A DNA stretch of 64,000 bases from Maylandia zebra (GCF_041146795.1 NC_135168.1:37278370-37342369); one strand, 5' to 3'. Shown: positions 34,001-47,045, numbered from the stretch's first letter. Program-made: numbers and translations. The notes: generated by a model not told the origin, from the letters alone.

Positions 34001-37000
34001 CTCAGACACAGATTGACACAAACACAGATGCACAAATAGAAAAACAGAAAAAAGTAAGGAGTCCTCTTCTCCTGTAGACACAGGGACCTTGAGACAGCTG
34101 CTGTGAATGGCAGAAAAACAATGAAGCACTTTTCGTCCTCCAGTGAAGAGGCGTTGCCAGGCAGCAGGAGCAGGAGGTTGTTACCACCTTCATTCTGCCT
34201 CCCCACTCACAAGGCTTTCAGGAGAGGGTCTGTGTTTCACAGGAACCCAGGACCTCAAAACTCTATGCTTCCCCATATAAATATATATAGGGCTTAGACA
34301 GACTTTAGCAATGAGTTCTAACTAGCATTTTACACGAGAAATGGATATCGATTGCATTGAAAATGAGTAAGTAGTGAGACAAAACATTTCAAATATGGCC
34401 ATAAACAATATTATTTATGTGTTGGGGATTATTCCTAAACATAAGCCTCGATGTGAAGCCATAATAATTTTTTCTGATTGAATAAAATTTGGCCATAGTA
34501 GAGGAGTAGCTACTGTTAGAGAGATATGGGGTATTATATTCACATGGGAAGGTCCGGGTAATATTTTTTTTAACTAATATATCACACAAGCATTTAATTA
34601 CAAGTAATAATAATATCCTCCTCCCTGAACCGTTCCCTGCAGCTTCAGGTCAGGCGCCAGCTCTAATTGTAGTTTGTGATTAGGTTGTAAATAAAAGCAG
34701 TAAATATATGTGGCCTTCTTGGAGTCCTTGGGAGGGGTGCTGGAAGGCTCCTCATCTGGCAACATTGTTGTAGTGCTGGGGGACTCGTGTAGGTAACAGG
34801 TGCAAAACCTCGGTATGCGTGGATTTGTTTAATCGTGGGCTTCGGTGCTAATCACAGTTAGTCCATAACTAATCCTCTGTTCAAGTAAGCATAAGGATGG
34901 ACTAGCAACAGTGGTAGATAATCTCATATATACATACTCAAATAGAGGAGCGTGAACTGATAGCGGTGGTCCATCTGGTGGTAAGTCGGATAAGATGCCG
35001 GAAAGTGAGTTTGTCTTGGGAGCTGGTTTTCTAGCAGAACTTTTGCAGTAGTCATAGGGAAGCTGGGGACAATGAGTCTGAATAGTCCTTAATTCCTCCC
35101 TCCATTTCTGAGACTGCTGTACCTAGCTGCACTTAGCTGTTCACACCTGGATGCGCATGGCCACACACGCTCCACATCTCCTCATCCGTAATCCAGTCGT
35201 GTTTTCAGGTATTCATCGTTTATCAGCAGAGTCGGGATTGTCAGCTACTCAATAAGTCGCTGTGACTCACCTCAGAGCAGAGCAGCGTCCTCAGTCTCTC
35301 CTGTAATCCTCTAATTCCTCGCTGGGTTGCTCCCCCTTTAATGAATGTTATGTATATGGAATTTGTTACATGTAGTTATTTATTTATTTTTTTTGTATTT
35401 GTCAAACGACTACTTCTATGTAGCTCTTATCAGCCTGAATAGAAAAACAAATGGGGCAGACTTACACATGTGGCCCCACAGTTCACTGTGGAAGCAAAGA
35501 CTTGCAGTGACGCTGGATTTGAGTAATAAGACCTAAATGAGAAAAGAGAGTAATTCAGGCTGAAGTCATAAAACATTGAAAACAGGGAAGGATTATGATA
35601 ATATGTGCTAATTTTGTGTTCATTCTTGTTCTGAAGACTGTAGTTCTCCAGTGTCACTCAGGACTGGTATGTGCAGCAATATGTGTCTTTGTTTTTATCT
35701 CCCCACTACTCACCCACTTTTCGATCCTTTTACCCACCCATACCCCACTCTCCTCGAGCTGTCGTTCTTCACCCCTGGCCCCAGATTAGCATATTATAAT
35801 AAACTTATATACATATATTCAATTTGTACATGTTTAGAAATGTATATTAGGTTGAACTACTTAGGCACTCAGGATTTATATGTATGTCTGATATGCTGCC
35901 GCGGTGCAATTAATGCAAACTGAAATCAAGCACAGCAAACACTATAATCTGATATGATCACCGTAATTATACTCACAATCAGGGTTTCCACAGTGTCTAT
36001 AACACATGTGGAATATTAAAGTCGTTCACATTAAAGCAGCACACATTTCTGTTATTTTGCATGAAAGGTCACTGAGCTTAATCAAAAAGTTGTTTGTCTT
36101 CCATTAGCTGCATCTGAAAAAGAACAGCATGCACAATAAGAAAGAGGAAAAGAACATTTTCATTAGGACATAAGTACAGACTGGATAACATAATTTGTCC
36201 CCCAGCTCTAAAAAGACTGAAAAGGAGGTCTTAAAATGCTGCATTTTTCTTTTACTTAAAAAAAAACACTGCTACAAGGCTTCACAGTCTAATTAAATCC
36301 ATCCAGGATGGAGAATCTATCCATCAGCCCATCACTATTCTTCCACAATTCAGGGAACCTGAACCCGCCGAACCCATTTTACAATTGCTATTTAACCCAC
36401 ATGCATGTTTTGGGGAGGAAGTCTGGAGAGACCACAGCCTGAGCTGTTTTTTCCCCAGCCAGACCAAGATAGCCAAGAGGTTTCCTAATTGATCCTGTCA
36501 GTAGTATATGCTTATCTCAGATTAATCCATGCTGGTGTAAGTACATGCAACTGCCTCAGTGAAGCTGTGAATGGCTCATTAAATCAGTTATGGTTCCTTT
36601 GATCACTCCTTGGTTATTTGGATAACAATTCTGGAGCTAAAATGCATATAAGGACTGACCTGCAGGTATCTATGACCAAAACCTATCTAAGGAATCCCTC
36701 CAGGGACATCTTATTCGAATGTCCACCCCATTAGCTTTCGATGGAACATCTTGTGCGTACCATGGTGATTGTGGGTAACACAGATTTAGGGTTCAATTCT
36801 GGAGAAGGAGCCTAAGAAATGCCTACCACATCCAAGAAAGGCACCCACTCCTGACCTTGGGGAACAGTGGAGAAAAATACTGACACAGGACTTTTTCAAG
36901 GCCCTGTAATTAGAATTAAATGACTTTACAAAACTGTTTTCCATTGAACATGACTTTTAAATTGCATTACAAAATCACTTCCACTTAAAAGTTACTTGTT

Positions 37001-37114
37001 ATGTTATCGCATTATCTAGGAAAAACTCATTGGAGTACTGGGACAAAGATTGGGACAAAATGTCTCTGATGTGAGAGACAAAGTTACACAGACAATAATT
37101 AGTTCAAGTTATTG
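31032..37114. other. No gene seen; largely unique sequence
   Basis: No recognisable coding exon, RNA gene or large element. Acceptor-like pyrimidine tracts ending in CAG occur (for example before 32001 and 33239), but the following open frames are not recognisable. Short weak matches to the SINE-like repeat (36395-36465, minus) and to Rex3/RTE (36690-36750, minus) were seen. Confidence 0.45.
36395..36465 (-). repeat. Fragment of the GTGGTTAGCAC-type dispersed repeat
   Basis: TTTAACCCACATGCATGTTT then GGGGAGGAAGTCTGGAGAG resembles the inverted middle portion of the repeat at 25482-25760. Confidence 0.4.
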
Positions 37115-37540
37115 CCGCTTAAGGTGGTTCCACATCCAATCCAATTTGAACAGAGGCGGTGGTTTAAGACACCAACTGTCTGCCATCTATAATCCAGTTT
37201 TGAGTTCCCTCCCCAGACGCCTTAACACCGACTCACATCCTGGGCCATCTGACCTCAGAAATTCGCATGATAAGGTGGGGCCAGGTTTCACAATGAGCTC
37301 ACCCAAAACCCTGGATCATCAGGGGGTCCTTTTGTCCCTCTGTGGGGGGACACTCCCACTAGGTGTAAATCTGGGACTCCCCACCATTTGACCTTAGAAC
37401 TGAAGAAGCTTCTTGGATGAGAGGTGAAACGTCTTCAAGCAACTTAAAGAAGTCCAGACGCCTTTCTTTGCAAGCTCCTTTGACTACGATGACCTGGATG
37501 ACTGAGAAGCTTCACAGACACATCCAACCATAGGGTGTAC
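37115..37540 (+). repeat. 3' region of a Penelope-like (or similar) retroelement
   Basis: GGCGGTGGTTTAAGACACC, CCATCTATAATCCAGTTTTG, GATAAGGTGGGGCCAGG, ACTGAAGAAGCTTCTTGG, ATGAGAGGTGAAACGTC and CAGACGCCTTTCTTTGC are recognised as a frequent teleost retroelement 3' sequence that I associate with Penelope-like elements. It contains GGATGAG (37415-37421) and GAAAC (37426-37430), reminiscent of the hammerhead ribozyme core known from that group. No open coding frame with an RT or GIY-YIG motif remains. The family name is from memory. Confidence 0.5.
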
Positions 37541-38739
37541 TTTATTTTTCACAGATTTGCAGAGTCCTGTGAAAACCTTGTTTACATTACTGTATATCTA
37601 TTGGAAAATGTTCATTCAGACTCATGAGACGACCGCATTACAGCTGCATACACATGTGGAAAAATATGTTTACATATTACAGACCTTTCACAAGTTACAC
37701 TTAGCCATGTGCTTGCAGTACTCATGCATATCACTTTTATTTCCTGTCCTAAATAGTAAATTGCACATAATATGCTCTGCTAGAGAGGGTTAAAGTAAGG
37801 GGTGATTTTGGTGAAAGATATTCCCTGCCTTCATACACCTTTTGAATATAAAGTGATTACAAGCTGGGGCCATTGAAGTGTGCCAAACTGACTTGAGTTT
37901 CACTCTGGAATTTAATAATTTAATATTGGAATTTAGTACATTTCAAGATAAAAGGAAAATCGCACAAACAAAATACTCCGCTGCTACACCGTGTGCCCAG
38001 AATGTTTAATAGCGATGGCATACTAATCGCAGCTTATTTAAAAAGCGCACCTGACTCACCCAGCAGGACAAGGCGTCAAACTGTCACGAGAACAGTATGT
38101 TCAGACAGTTTTTGTTAAAGCCGTTCATGAAAAGGCTGCTTCTGTTTGTTCCGTTAAAGCGTGTTCATGCAGCTGGAGATCTTATATAAGGGATTGGAAG
38201 TTTGCACTGGGGTATTATGAATGTTTGCTGCCTTTGCATGGTGGAAATATGAACTATTGCCATGTTCAATGGAATTAACTTTCTTCAGAGGTCTGGTGGG
38301 AATTTAAGGGCAAACTCAGTTCCCCACTTCAGATATGGATGATGACTCATCATATAATACCAGTCTGTGAATAATACCCAGGATTTTGACATTTACATGT
38401 GATGAGGAGCCTTGAAAGAGCCTTTCTAACCACTGAGTCTCATGTGGTGTTTTGCCAAGTAGTGATAATAGCAAAAGAGCATATTACACATCGTTTACAG
38501 TGATCTTTTTAAAGTTTTTACCAAGCCAAGATGACATTTTGTTTCATTCATTTATCCAATGTCCTCTTACTTTAAATAAATTATTAAAATAAATTACTTT
38601 TGAGCTAAATCTAAAAAGTTATGCTATTAAATAGTGTTTTTGCAAAGAGAACTATTATCAGTTTAAATTAGTAACATCACTAGGTCCTCATACTTCTGTT
38701 TTCAGAACTTTAATTGCCTCCGTCCATCTCTCTCACCTA
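37541..38739. other. No gene seen
   Basis: AT-rich unique-looking sequence with no recognisable features. Confidence 0.5.
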
Positions 38740-38960
38740 ACAGTACTGCCATTCTTGTTCTGCTTTAGTTAAATCACACCCATCCTTCAGAAGCTCCATT
38801 CGGTTCTAGTTAAATATCGTGTTGATTTCAAGATTCTGCTCCTCACCTTTAAGGCAATCCACAACCTCGTTTCGCAGTACCTTGCTGAACTGCCCATTTA
38901 TCCTCTCAGATATTCTTCTACCCACCACCTCACCACCCTACGGCCGCCGTGGGGTCTGGA
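38740..38960 (+). pseudogene. L2-type reverse transcriptase C-terminal relic
   Basis: Read from about 38768, the frame gives PILQKLHSVLVKYRVDFK, ILLLTFKAIHNLVSQYLAEL and then PLRYSSTHHLTTLRP. This matches the L2-type C-terminal block (HITPVLxxLHWLPV.YRIDFKILLLTFKA...YLxxL) seen at about 51240-51380 in the intact copy. It is a short plus-strand remnant without RT catalytic motifs. Several substitutions (W to V in LHWLP) indicate age. Confidence 0.7.
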
Positions 38961-41900
38961 GCTTTCAGCTGCACCACTTCCTGAAGAGCAGTCTAAGAGT
39001 GATCAGTTTCAAGTGAATATCAAATAGTGCCTGTTTTTTGTAATGGTGATCCCAAATGGGACTGGGAAAAGAATGAAGTAGAACAAGATTAACGACAAAA
39101 AATGTGTGATGTTCTGCATGTGGCATGACAAATAGACACAGAGAGGATGGTAATATAAAATAAATGACTTTGTTTTGCATTATCTAAATGAGAGTTAAGT
39201 GTATGCTGGCATATTCGAAATGTGCTTAATCTAAGGAAAGAATCATATTTTACTCCATTTCTGGTCCCTAAACGCTTGAAGTGTGACGATGATGTGTACC
39301 CAAAAGGGGGGAAAAAAAGTAAGTGAGCACTTTTTGAATCGTAAAAAAATATTTTTAAAAGCCTGGTGTTGTGCTCCTCCCCCTGTGACTCCGAGAAACC
39401 TTGACTCAAAGCGGTTCCTCTCAGCTGCACATCACTGACTCCCTCTGGACGCTCCCACCACTCTGCTGTCACCACATGCTCTATTTCCCCTCCAAATGTG
39501 AATACTCTCCATCCCTCTGTCTTCTATATAGTTTAGGGACAGGTGTGTGTGTCGCTGCGTGTGTGTGTGTGTAGAGTGTACTCTGTTTATGCAGTTGTCT
39601 TGCAGTTCTGTGCTTGTCTGCTTGAATGAATAGATGTGTGTACTCAGTTAAATAGACTCTCATAGAATTCCATTAGTATCTATTTCAGTGTACGGTTTTA
39701 CTGTTTCTGACATCTTTCCAAGTACTTGATGGTGTGTGTGTGTGTGTGTGTGTGTACAAGACTGGAGCTCTCTTGAGGGAAGCAGAGAGAACAGTGGGAC
39801 TGAATGTCGGACATTTTGGATGGCTTCCAATCCGATACAGTGCAATACCTTGCTTCTTCCTCCCTCAGGCTTGGTTGACATTTAATTTCTCTATCCTGGT
39901 GTCCAATGCATAAAAGAAAAGGTCCTGCTGCAATTACAGCCAAGGTCAGTGCAATGGAGTGCAATGCACTGTGATGTTAAGATGTCGAATGAGCGCTTTT
40001 ATAGCATAATTGTCCTACTCAGCGCCGGTGCACACACAAATACCCATGATAGCACGCAACAGGGAGAGGAAATCTTCATTTTTTATTAAAACAAAGACGT
40101 TATTATCGTCCCACAGTATTACAGCGCTGAAATCATAAATGTAGGAGCATTTTTTGTCTGTGTCAGTCAGGATCTGTGCATATTTAATTTAATCCATTTA
40201 TAGCTATTTTAGTCATCTGGCGTGGAAACCATGCGTGTCATGAAATCTGCCTCCTGCTAATGGTTTTAACATAATGGTTTGGTTTTACTCTGTCAGCCAG
40301 ATAGATATGTGGGCTTCCATGTGCATTAATGACCTGTCAGTCAAGGAGAAGCAGGGCAAAAGCAACCGCAGACAAACAAATATGTCCTGAACACACGTAA
40401 AAACAAAAAAAACAAAAGGTATGCCGTCACCTAGAAACAGTCATACACGGATCTGTGCAGTCATTTGTCCGTCAGTTTCTGGCATGGTCATTATTGTGGT
40501 GACTCTCAGTGTGCACGTATTGCTTTAACCCTGCCAAAGCCTTACTTACTAGCCTAGCTTAACACCAAGCCAATTGAAGTGACACCTTGTTATCATTTTT
40601 TTTTTACCCCCACTTACTGCAGCTCTCAATCCTGCCAACCTTTTTTTCTCTCCTTCTATCTCCTTCTCCTTCCACCTAATACCTCGGCTCTCATCTCATT
40701 TAGTTCCTTCCCGGAGGCTCATTAAACAGCTTACTCTGGACAAATGCCTGGCCAGTGGAAGTACTTGTACCTGTGTTGGTGTAGTTGCGGCAAGCTACCA
40801 CCAAGGGGTGATATTGTGCCGTAAAGAATTTGCTTTTTCAACCCTACTTTACTTTCAAGTGTTCCTCCTGAGCCCCCCCACCCAAAAGTAAAATCATGTA
40901 GCCCAAACATGTGTGACCATGTAAGTGAAGAGGCTATGCAGGAAGAGTGAAATTAAACTGTACATATGGGAGAAAAGACTTAGAAGGATGGAGCAGATGG
41001 TAGACAGATGGAGGAGGGCGGGCAAAAACGAGAGACGTCGCAAGAGAGGAGAAAGGGCAGGATCGAGGGTGAATCAATCAGCGTCTTCCTGTGAGGCGTG
41101 ACAGAGTCGCAGGCAGCTAGATGGATGCCCGTAGGCGTGCTCAGTGACTGGCAGAGCAGCTGGCTGTTCACTCTTTTTTTTTTTTTCGTTGGATTCACCT
41201 GGACGCTCCATTGACACACGGCGCTGACACAGCACCGGCACCCACAAACGCAATCGCGCATTCACCCTCGGCTTATCGCACGCACACACACAAACATGTT
41301 TAAAATTCACAGTAAGCCCTGCAAATCGAAAAGCTGTTTACAATGGGATTAATATGGAAATGGAAGTTAATGCATCTGTAGCTTTTTCAGAACAGTTAAC
41401 TCTGGAGCGGAGCCCTTTCGGTGAAACCTGGGTGAATAGGCTCTGGTGGATGTGACTCAGTGGACTGAATGGTGAGACTGAGAGAGACAGGTTGGTGAAG
41501 AAGTTGAATGCTGAGCAGGTCCTGCCTGAGGGCCAAGAGCCAATATCCGTCACCGTGGCATTAATTATATTCTCTGTTCATTAGAGCACACCCTGGGGAC
41601 TGCTGTTATTAGACGCAGCCCAATTAGGCCTGCAGTGAGCTAACGATGCCGGGCTGAGGCAGAGGGGCAGTGAAATGCATAAGGAAACCTAGAGGGCTCC
41701 ATCATCTCATATTTTTTTTCTTTTTTGTGAGGAGGGTAGAGACCAGATGGAAAAGGATGATGTAAGAGGAAATGTAATCTTACAGGACATATCCTCAAAG
41801 AAAAAACTGCATTTGCTGAAGTCTCTTTGAGTATATGAAACAAAAAATAAAGGCTTGTGTGAAATGCAGATATAAAAGAAGGCCTGTGTCACAGGATCAA

Positions 41901-42018
41901 GAGAGAGATGCTTTAGAGAACCAATTTCCTATGATGGCATTCAGAGTTTTACCTGAAATAAACCTTGTGATAGGTATATGTGATGGAATATGAGTGTGTG
42001 ACAAAGATCTGTAAAGCC
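38961..42018. other. No gene seen
   Basis: Unique-looking sequence with a TG repeat at 39732-39755 and a T-run at about 41175-41187. No recognisable exon or element. Confidence 0.5.
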
Positions 42019-42053
42019 TTAGTTTGTTGGGCCACCACATCCCAACAAACTAA
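42019..42053. repeat. Perfect 13-bp inverted repeat, 9-nt loop
   Basis: TTAGTTTGTTGGG (42019-42031) and CCCAACAAACTAA (42041-42053) are exact reverse complements around CCACCACAT. Confidence 0.9.
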
Positions 42054-42712
42054 ATGTGGGATACAATGCTGGGAAGTAGTCAGATGTATTGTATTTGAAT
42101 GTAACTTTTCCAACTCTTTTGCTAAGTAAACACAATAAGAATAAAAGTTTTTAAATATGGTCTCATGCGAGTCTTTATGCCGTCCTGTATTCTCTGTTAT
42201 CTCACTGTTATTTCACCTGCTGTTGCATCTAGTAACAGTCTTTGGGTTTCAGCAGGGATGCATCCAAAAATTGGTATACCTATTATTTTGAGTTATACTT
42301 GACAATTTTAGCCAATTATGACACATACTGTGTGTTGCTTCGCATTATATTTTCCCCCTCAGCGAAGTTGAAAAGTGAGTCTAGCAAAAAAGACAAAAAC
42401 TCTGTTTGTTAGAATATACTGGCTGCTTCATTTTCTTTGTGGTAGTTTCCATCATATTTACCTATTTACTTAAGCTTAAGACTTTCTGTTAATGTGTAAC
42501 ATTCACTAATGGCCATAACGCGAGACAGGCTAACCTTCATTTGACTGTAAAGTTTCCCTTACATGCATTGATTAAAAGCCAGACTTAGGAAAGTGCATGT
42601 CCTGCAGAGACGGGGACCGCAGGACAAGGCGTAAAAATGCTGTACAGCCATCATTTAAAGAGGGACATCTGGTCGCTCATACTTGTACATCATTTTACAC
42701 AACGTGACATCC

Positions 42713-42895
42713 GTGGCTCATGTGGTAGAGTGGATTTCATGCTAGTCACGCTGTTGGGAGTTTGATCCCCGGGCCTCTGACACGCGTGTCCTTTAGTGAA
42801 ATGCTTACACCCCAGGTTAGTCCTGATGGCAGGTGAGCACTTTTCATGTGATGAATGATAACCTTACTGTAAAGTGAATTAGACCTGAGATAAGG
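42713..42895 (+). repeat. tRNA-derived SINE, degraded
   Basis: CCGTGGCTCATGTGGTAGAG (A-box region), then GTTTGATCCCCGG (B-box region), GTGTCCTTTAGTGAAATGC and CCTGATGGCAGGTGAGCAC follow the order of the SINE at 3773-4103 and 46708-46941. The B box has drifted and the tail is short. Confidence 0.65.
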
Positions 42896-43629
42896 CTTAA
42901 AGGGGCTGTATGAGGGTGTAAGTGCAGATTTACTTCAGAGATTTCAAGACTTTTATTACTTAAAGAAAGCTGCTTGGGAGAAGTCACTGTCCCATGAATG
43001 ACACTGCCTATTGCTCATTTTTACAACCCCAGAAGGAGACAGTGGAAGTGAAATGGAGCCTGTGCATTGAGGAGTAATATGTCAACTTTATGATTTGGTG
43101 AAGGGCTTCCAAATGTAAATGGGAATTAGGAGATGAGAGGAACTTCACAGTCAGCATTGCAGCCTATCAAGCTTTTTTGCTATATATTCCATACACTGCT
43201 AAAAAGTTGGTGAAGATATATTCTTCTCATGTCAGCTTAATTAATTGTAGTAATTCTCTGATTATATTTTTAACTGTTAGAGCTCATTTAACAGCTCCAG
43301 ATATCTATTTTTATTGCAGCTTAACATTTATTTTTATAGCACTTTGACTGGGATTTAAGCTGAGAGTAATATCCAAGTGACACACCAATATTTTTGGCAA
43401 AAAACACTTTGAGACCACAAACCTCCACCAAGGTAGCTCACTCTCTGGGCAGTGTTTAAGTATATAAAAGAATATTATTGTACAAGTTTATTTTTGTGTT
43501 CAGAAAAAATATGACTTATTCAGGAATATTGTAGATGTGTTGAAATTGTCATATTGCTATCATTTAAACGATTTTAACATGTTACTGTAAAAAGTCCTAA
43601 AAGTTCTTTGGGGTCAACTTAAAAGAAAG
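42896..43629. other. No gene seen
   Basis: AT-rich sequence with no recognisable signature. Confidence 0.45.
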
Positions 43630-44235
43630 TAAAAGCTGTCAAATGTAGATATGAAATATAGTGTGATATAAAAAATCTACATATACCTACATCATTTCCT
43701 GAATGTTGCCAAAACAAACAAAGGTAGTAAATTTTTGGCATTTTCCAAGAGAAAGGCAATTTGACCATATTTGACCATGTAGGGTTAGGGTCAGAGGTTC
43801 AAATTAATGTGATATTTGGAATCCACATATTTTGTCCCCTATGTGCTGCCTATTTGCTGTCATTACTAACAATGGCAGTAAAAAGCATAATTTTAAATAG
43901 CTCTATAAAACATTATTATCAAGATCAGTCTATTAACCTTGAGAGGTCAGAGGTCAAATGTGACATGATATTTGAAATCTGTATACGATACCTTCTGTAT
44001 GTTGACAACACACACCACACTTGTAAGCATCGTGTCTGTCTTATAAGACTTTTTGTCCATTTTTGGCCAATAAGTCATTACGCTGACCTTGAAGACTCTG
44101 GTGGAAATGAGCCAAATCTTAATGGACTGTTAACATGAACCCACCCTACAGCCCTACACAGTTTGATCACAATCCGATTCAAAACTTTTCAAGCTATTGA
44201 GTTTACAGACAGAAAGGCACAAAGGGCAAACACTA
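43630..44235 (+). repeat. Degenerate tandem repeat, about 155-bp period
   Basis: Three related blocks occur about 155 bp apart at about 43637, 43792 and 43946. Each has a GGTCA/GTCAAATG start, a TGATAT..GAAATCT middle and a ..CTGTATGTTGAC-like end. The array is followed by CGATTCAAAACTTTTCAAGC then TATTGAGTTTACAGACAGA, a recurrent ending of this kind of teleost repeat. There is no open frame. The third block holds AGGTCAGAGGTCA. Confidence 0.6.
43944..43956 (+). promoter_or_regulatory. DR1-type nuclear-receptor half-site pair (sequence match only)
   Basis: AGGTCA-G-AGGTCA is a perfect direct repeat with one-base spacing, the consensus bound by RXR/PPAR and HNF4-type receptors. It lies inside a repeated unit. 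No function is shown by sequence alone. Confidence 0.4.
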
Positions 44236-46389
44236 CCAAAAACAGGTGAAAATATGGTTTCTTATCTGTTTGTTGATGTTATTTCCTTTGCCTGCTTGAA
44301 AGGTAGGGTACCTTCAATGATAAGATTCCAAGTCAGACATGAATATAAGCAATGCTTTAGCTATGGAGCTTATATTCATTGTTTTGTGTAGTTTCTGTAA
44401 TATGCGATGACTGAATGACTAAAGAAATGTCAAATGTCAAAAATCTCAACAGAAATCAGCAACACACCAGTGCTTTACTTAAGAGCTTAGTTTTGACAGC
44501 ATGCAAAGCATCACTTTGATGACACCCATCTCTGCTGACAAATTCAGCAACCCACCTTTGCTAATCTAACGTGAAGGCAGATAAAACACAACTGGAGCTG
44601 CTGAACTGCGCTCATCATGGCACAAACACAACTTGGCATGACAGAGCGCTGTGGTGTTTCTGCTAACGGTCTTAAGCTTCTACAAATATGGAAATTCCCC
44701 AGCACGCCCCCTTGAGATTCTGCAGTATTAATGAGGAAATGCAGACAACAGCAAACAGGTGTTTGTGTTGTGTATTTATCCAGAAGACTCTTGTTTACTC
44801 TGTGCTCAGCAACACTGTAAAAAAACTGCAAATTGGGGCAGTAGTTTTGTATTTATTTGTAGTCCCACTTTGTATTTATAATGAAAGACGTGAAACTAAA
44901 GATACTGAAAACAGTATAGATTTCATGACTAGATCTTGGGAGAAAAATGCAAATAAAAATCATTTCTAAACAACACAGTCAGTTGTAGTGCAACATTTGC
45001 ACTTTTGGTACAAAACTGATGGTGTGAGTTCATCTCTATGTGATGTTAAAACACAGCAGTACTTGAATACCGTATTGATCTTCTGTTGGTGAGCACCCTC
45101 GCTTCCTGTTCAGTATTATTTTTGCCTTTCAGGTTATTTTTCCATCTCTGTAATAATGACTGTAAATGTGAGCGTGCACTCAGCTGCCCCAGTTCAGGCA
45201 GTGTGCTGTTATGTCTGGAGGAGAGGTGAATTAATGTGTCAGCACTTCTTTGATGCAGGGCCCGTTTCGCTACAGCGTGTCTTTGGTTGATTAAACACAT
45301 CGACTGGCCTGTCAGCGGGCTGGAGGGATGGCCCGCTGCAGGATTCTATGGAACCACTTCTCCACCATCTCTGAGCCTTAGTTGGAGGCTAAAAGTCAAA
45401 AGCAGCGCTGGGTGTGAAGTGATGTCAGCACAGTATATTTGAAAACACAAAATCATGTCTTCATCTCCACTGTTTTACCTCCTCTCGCTGTTGTGTAGTA
45501 TTACTGACAGGGAACTTTTATCTTTTAATCTCCAGCTATTCCCCGCTTCACATCCTGCAGCGTTCTTCAAGGTCCAAGACTAAAGAACTGCTCTTCCATG
45601 GTAATAACAGTGCCTATTTGAATACTAAATAGATGCTCATATTCTGTAATTGCTTCTAGCTGCTCTCTATTACTGAATTAATCCTTTCAGACAGCCTTTT
45701 TTCTCTCTCTTATACCCCTAACCGTCTCTAACTGTCGCTCTATCTCTGTCTGACTCTTTGGGGAGCTGATGCCATGATATCGATGACTGCCCGCCTGTAG
45801 TGCAACCATAGGCTGATTATGCACTTTCCCCTTCAATCTAATCCAGCTAATGATCCAGGGATTTCATATTTATTAGGCAGCATCCTATTATTTATCATTT
45901 CCCAGCACCCCGCATATATAGTGCTATTGGATTTGAGCAAATGAGAAGAAGGCAAAGGCAGAACTAACTGTCTGGAACCTGGGAAGCATAATGCCACCAT
46001 TTACTATAACGGGTCCAAAGCAGGTATTTGTCTCAGAGTATCATTATCTCATTCTCCGCCAGGTTACCTTCAAAAGTGTTAATGCGATGAGACCCATGGA
46101 TATACACAAAATGGCTGCTTTTACAGTTTCTTCCACATGACTGACTGAAGGTTGTTATCGATTTAACACATCTCGGTTTATTGAACTGGTTCAGTCCAGC
46201 CGGGCCTTAAGGGGACAACCTACCGATTTAAGAAAGTCAAAGTTAATCATCACAGTCGAGGGTTGTTTGGGTTCTCACAGATATTTTAGTTTTGGAGACT
46301 ACAATTTGTACAGGTTTTGAGAGGCAAGGGGAATTAACCCAATACATCAGACCACTCTAGGACTACACCTCCTTAAAAATGTAATTAAT
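44236..46389. other. No gene seen
   Basis: Unique-looking sequence with no recognisable exon, RNA or element. Confidence 0.5.
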
Positions 46390-46412
46390 GTTTGTTGTGC
46401 AGCACAACAAAC
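46390..46412. repeat. Perfect 10-bp inverted repeat, 3-nt loop
   Basis: GTTTGTTGTG (46390-46399) and CACAACAAAC (46403-46412) around CAG. Confidence 0.85.
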
Positions 46413-46707
46413 TAGGATTGTGTAGTTCGTGAGGCTTGTGTAGGAACCATAAGTAAGCATGTAGTCTAGTGACTTTCTAGACCCTGTCTGTACTCTTACT
46501 GCAGCATTTTGGGTCAACTGAAGACTCTTCAGCGAGCCTTTAGAGCAACCTGATAGTAATGAATTTCAATAGTTGAGCCGAGAACACGTGAACTAGATTT
46601 TCAACTTCATTCTGAGAGTGATGTTTGTAATTTTAGCAACATTGCGCAACTGAATGAAGGCGGGCCTAATATGTTTGTTTAATGTGCGTGCTACAGGGCA
46701 TATAAGG

Positions 46708-46941
46708 TGGCTGTGGCTCAGGCGGTAGAGCAGTTCACCTACTAATTGGAACATTGGCGGTCCAGTCCCCATGTGCTCCAGTCTGCATACTAACCCCAAG
46801 TTGTTCAGATGTGTCAATGTTAGATAGAAAGCACTTACACAGGAAAAGCATATAAAAAAGAAAGTGCTGGTGTGAATGGGTAAGGAGGCAAGTTGTATAA
46901 AAGCCATGTTGTATAGAAAATATAAGAACCTCTCTGTTTAC
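46708..46941 (+). mobile_element. tRNA-derived SINE inserted in the L2 relic
   Basis: It begins GGTGGCTGTGGCTCAGGCGG with an A-box-like TGGCTCAGGCGGTAGAG and a degraded B box (GGTCCAGTCCC). The body runs to GGTGTGAATGGGTAAGGAGG and a tail with TATAAGAACC. It is the same family as 3773-4103, opposite orientation. L2 sequence resumes right after it. Confidence 0.7.
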
Positions 46942-47045
46942 GAATCCTGATCATAAATGACTCCAAGATTGCTCACAGTGTCACTGGAGGCAGAGGTAAC
47001 GCCAAAGTAAGTATCTGATTAGACACCATGTGTCTTTCTCTAGAC

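Noticed and set aside
36690..36750. Rex3/RTE fragment on the minus strand
   Set aside because: Resemblance to the inverted GFGHLxRMPPG region is too weak to list with confidence.
46709..46780. tRNA gene
   Set aside because: A-box and B-box-like sequences belong to a SINE head. The cloverleaf does not close and SINE body follows.
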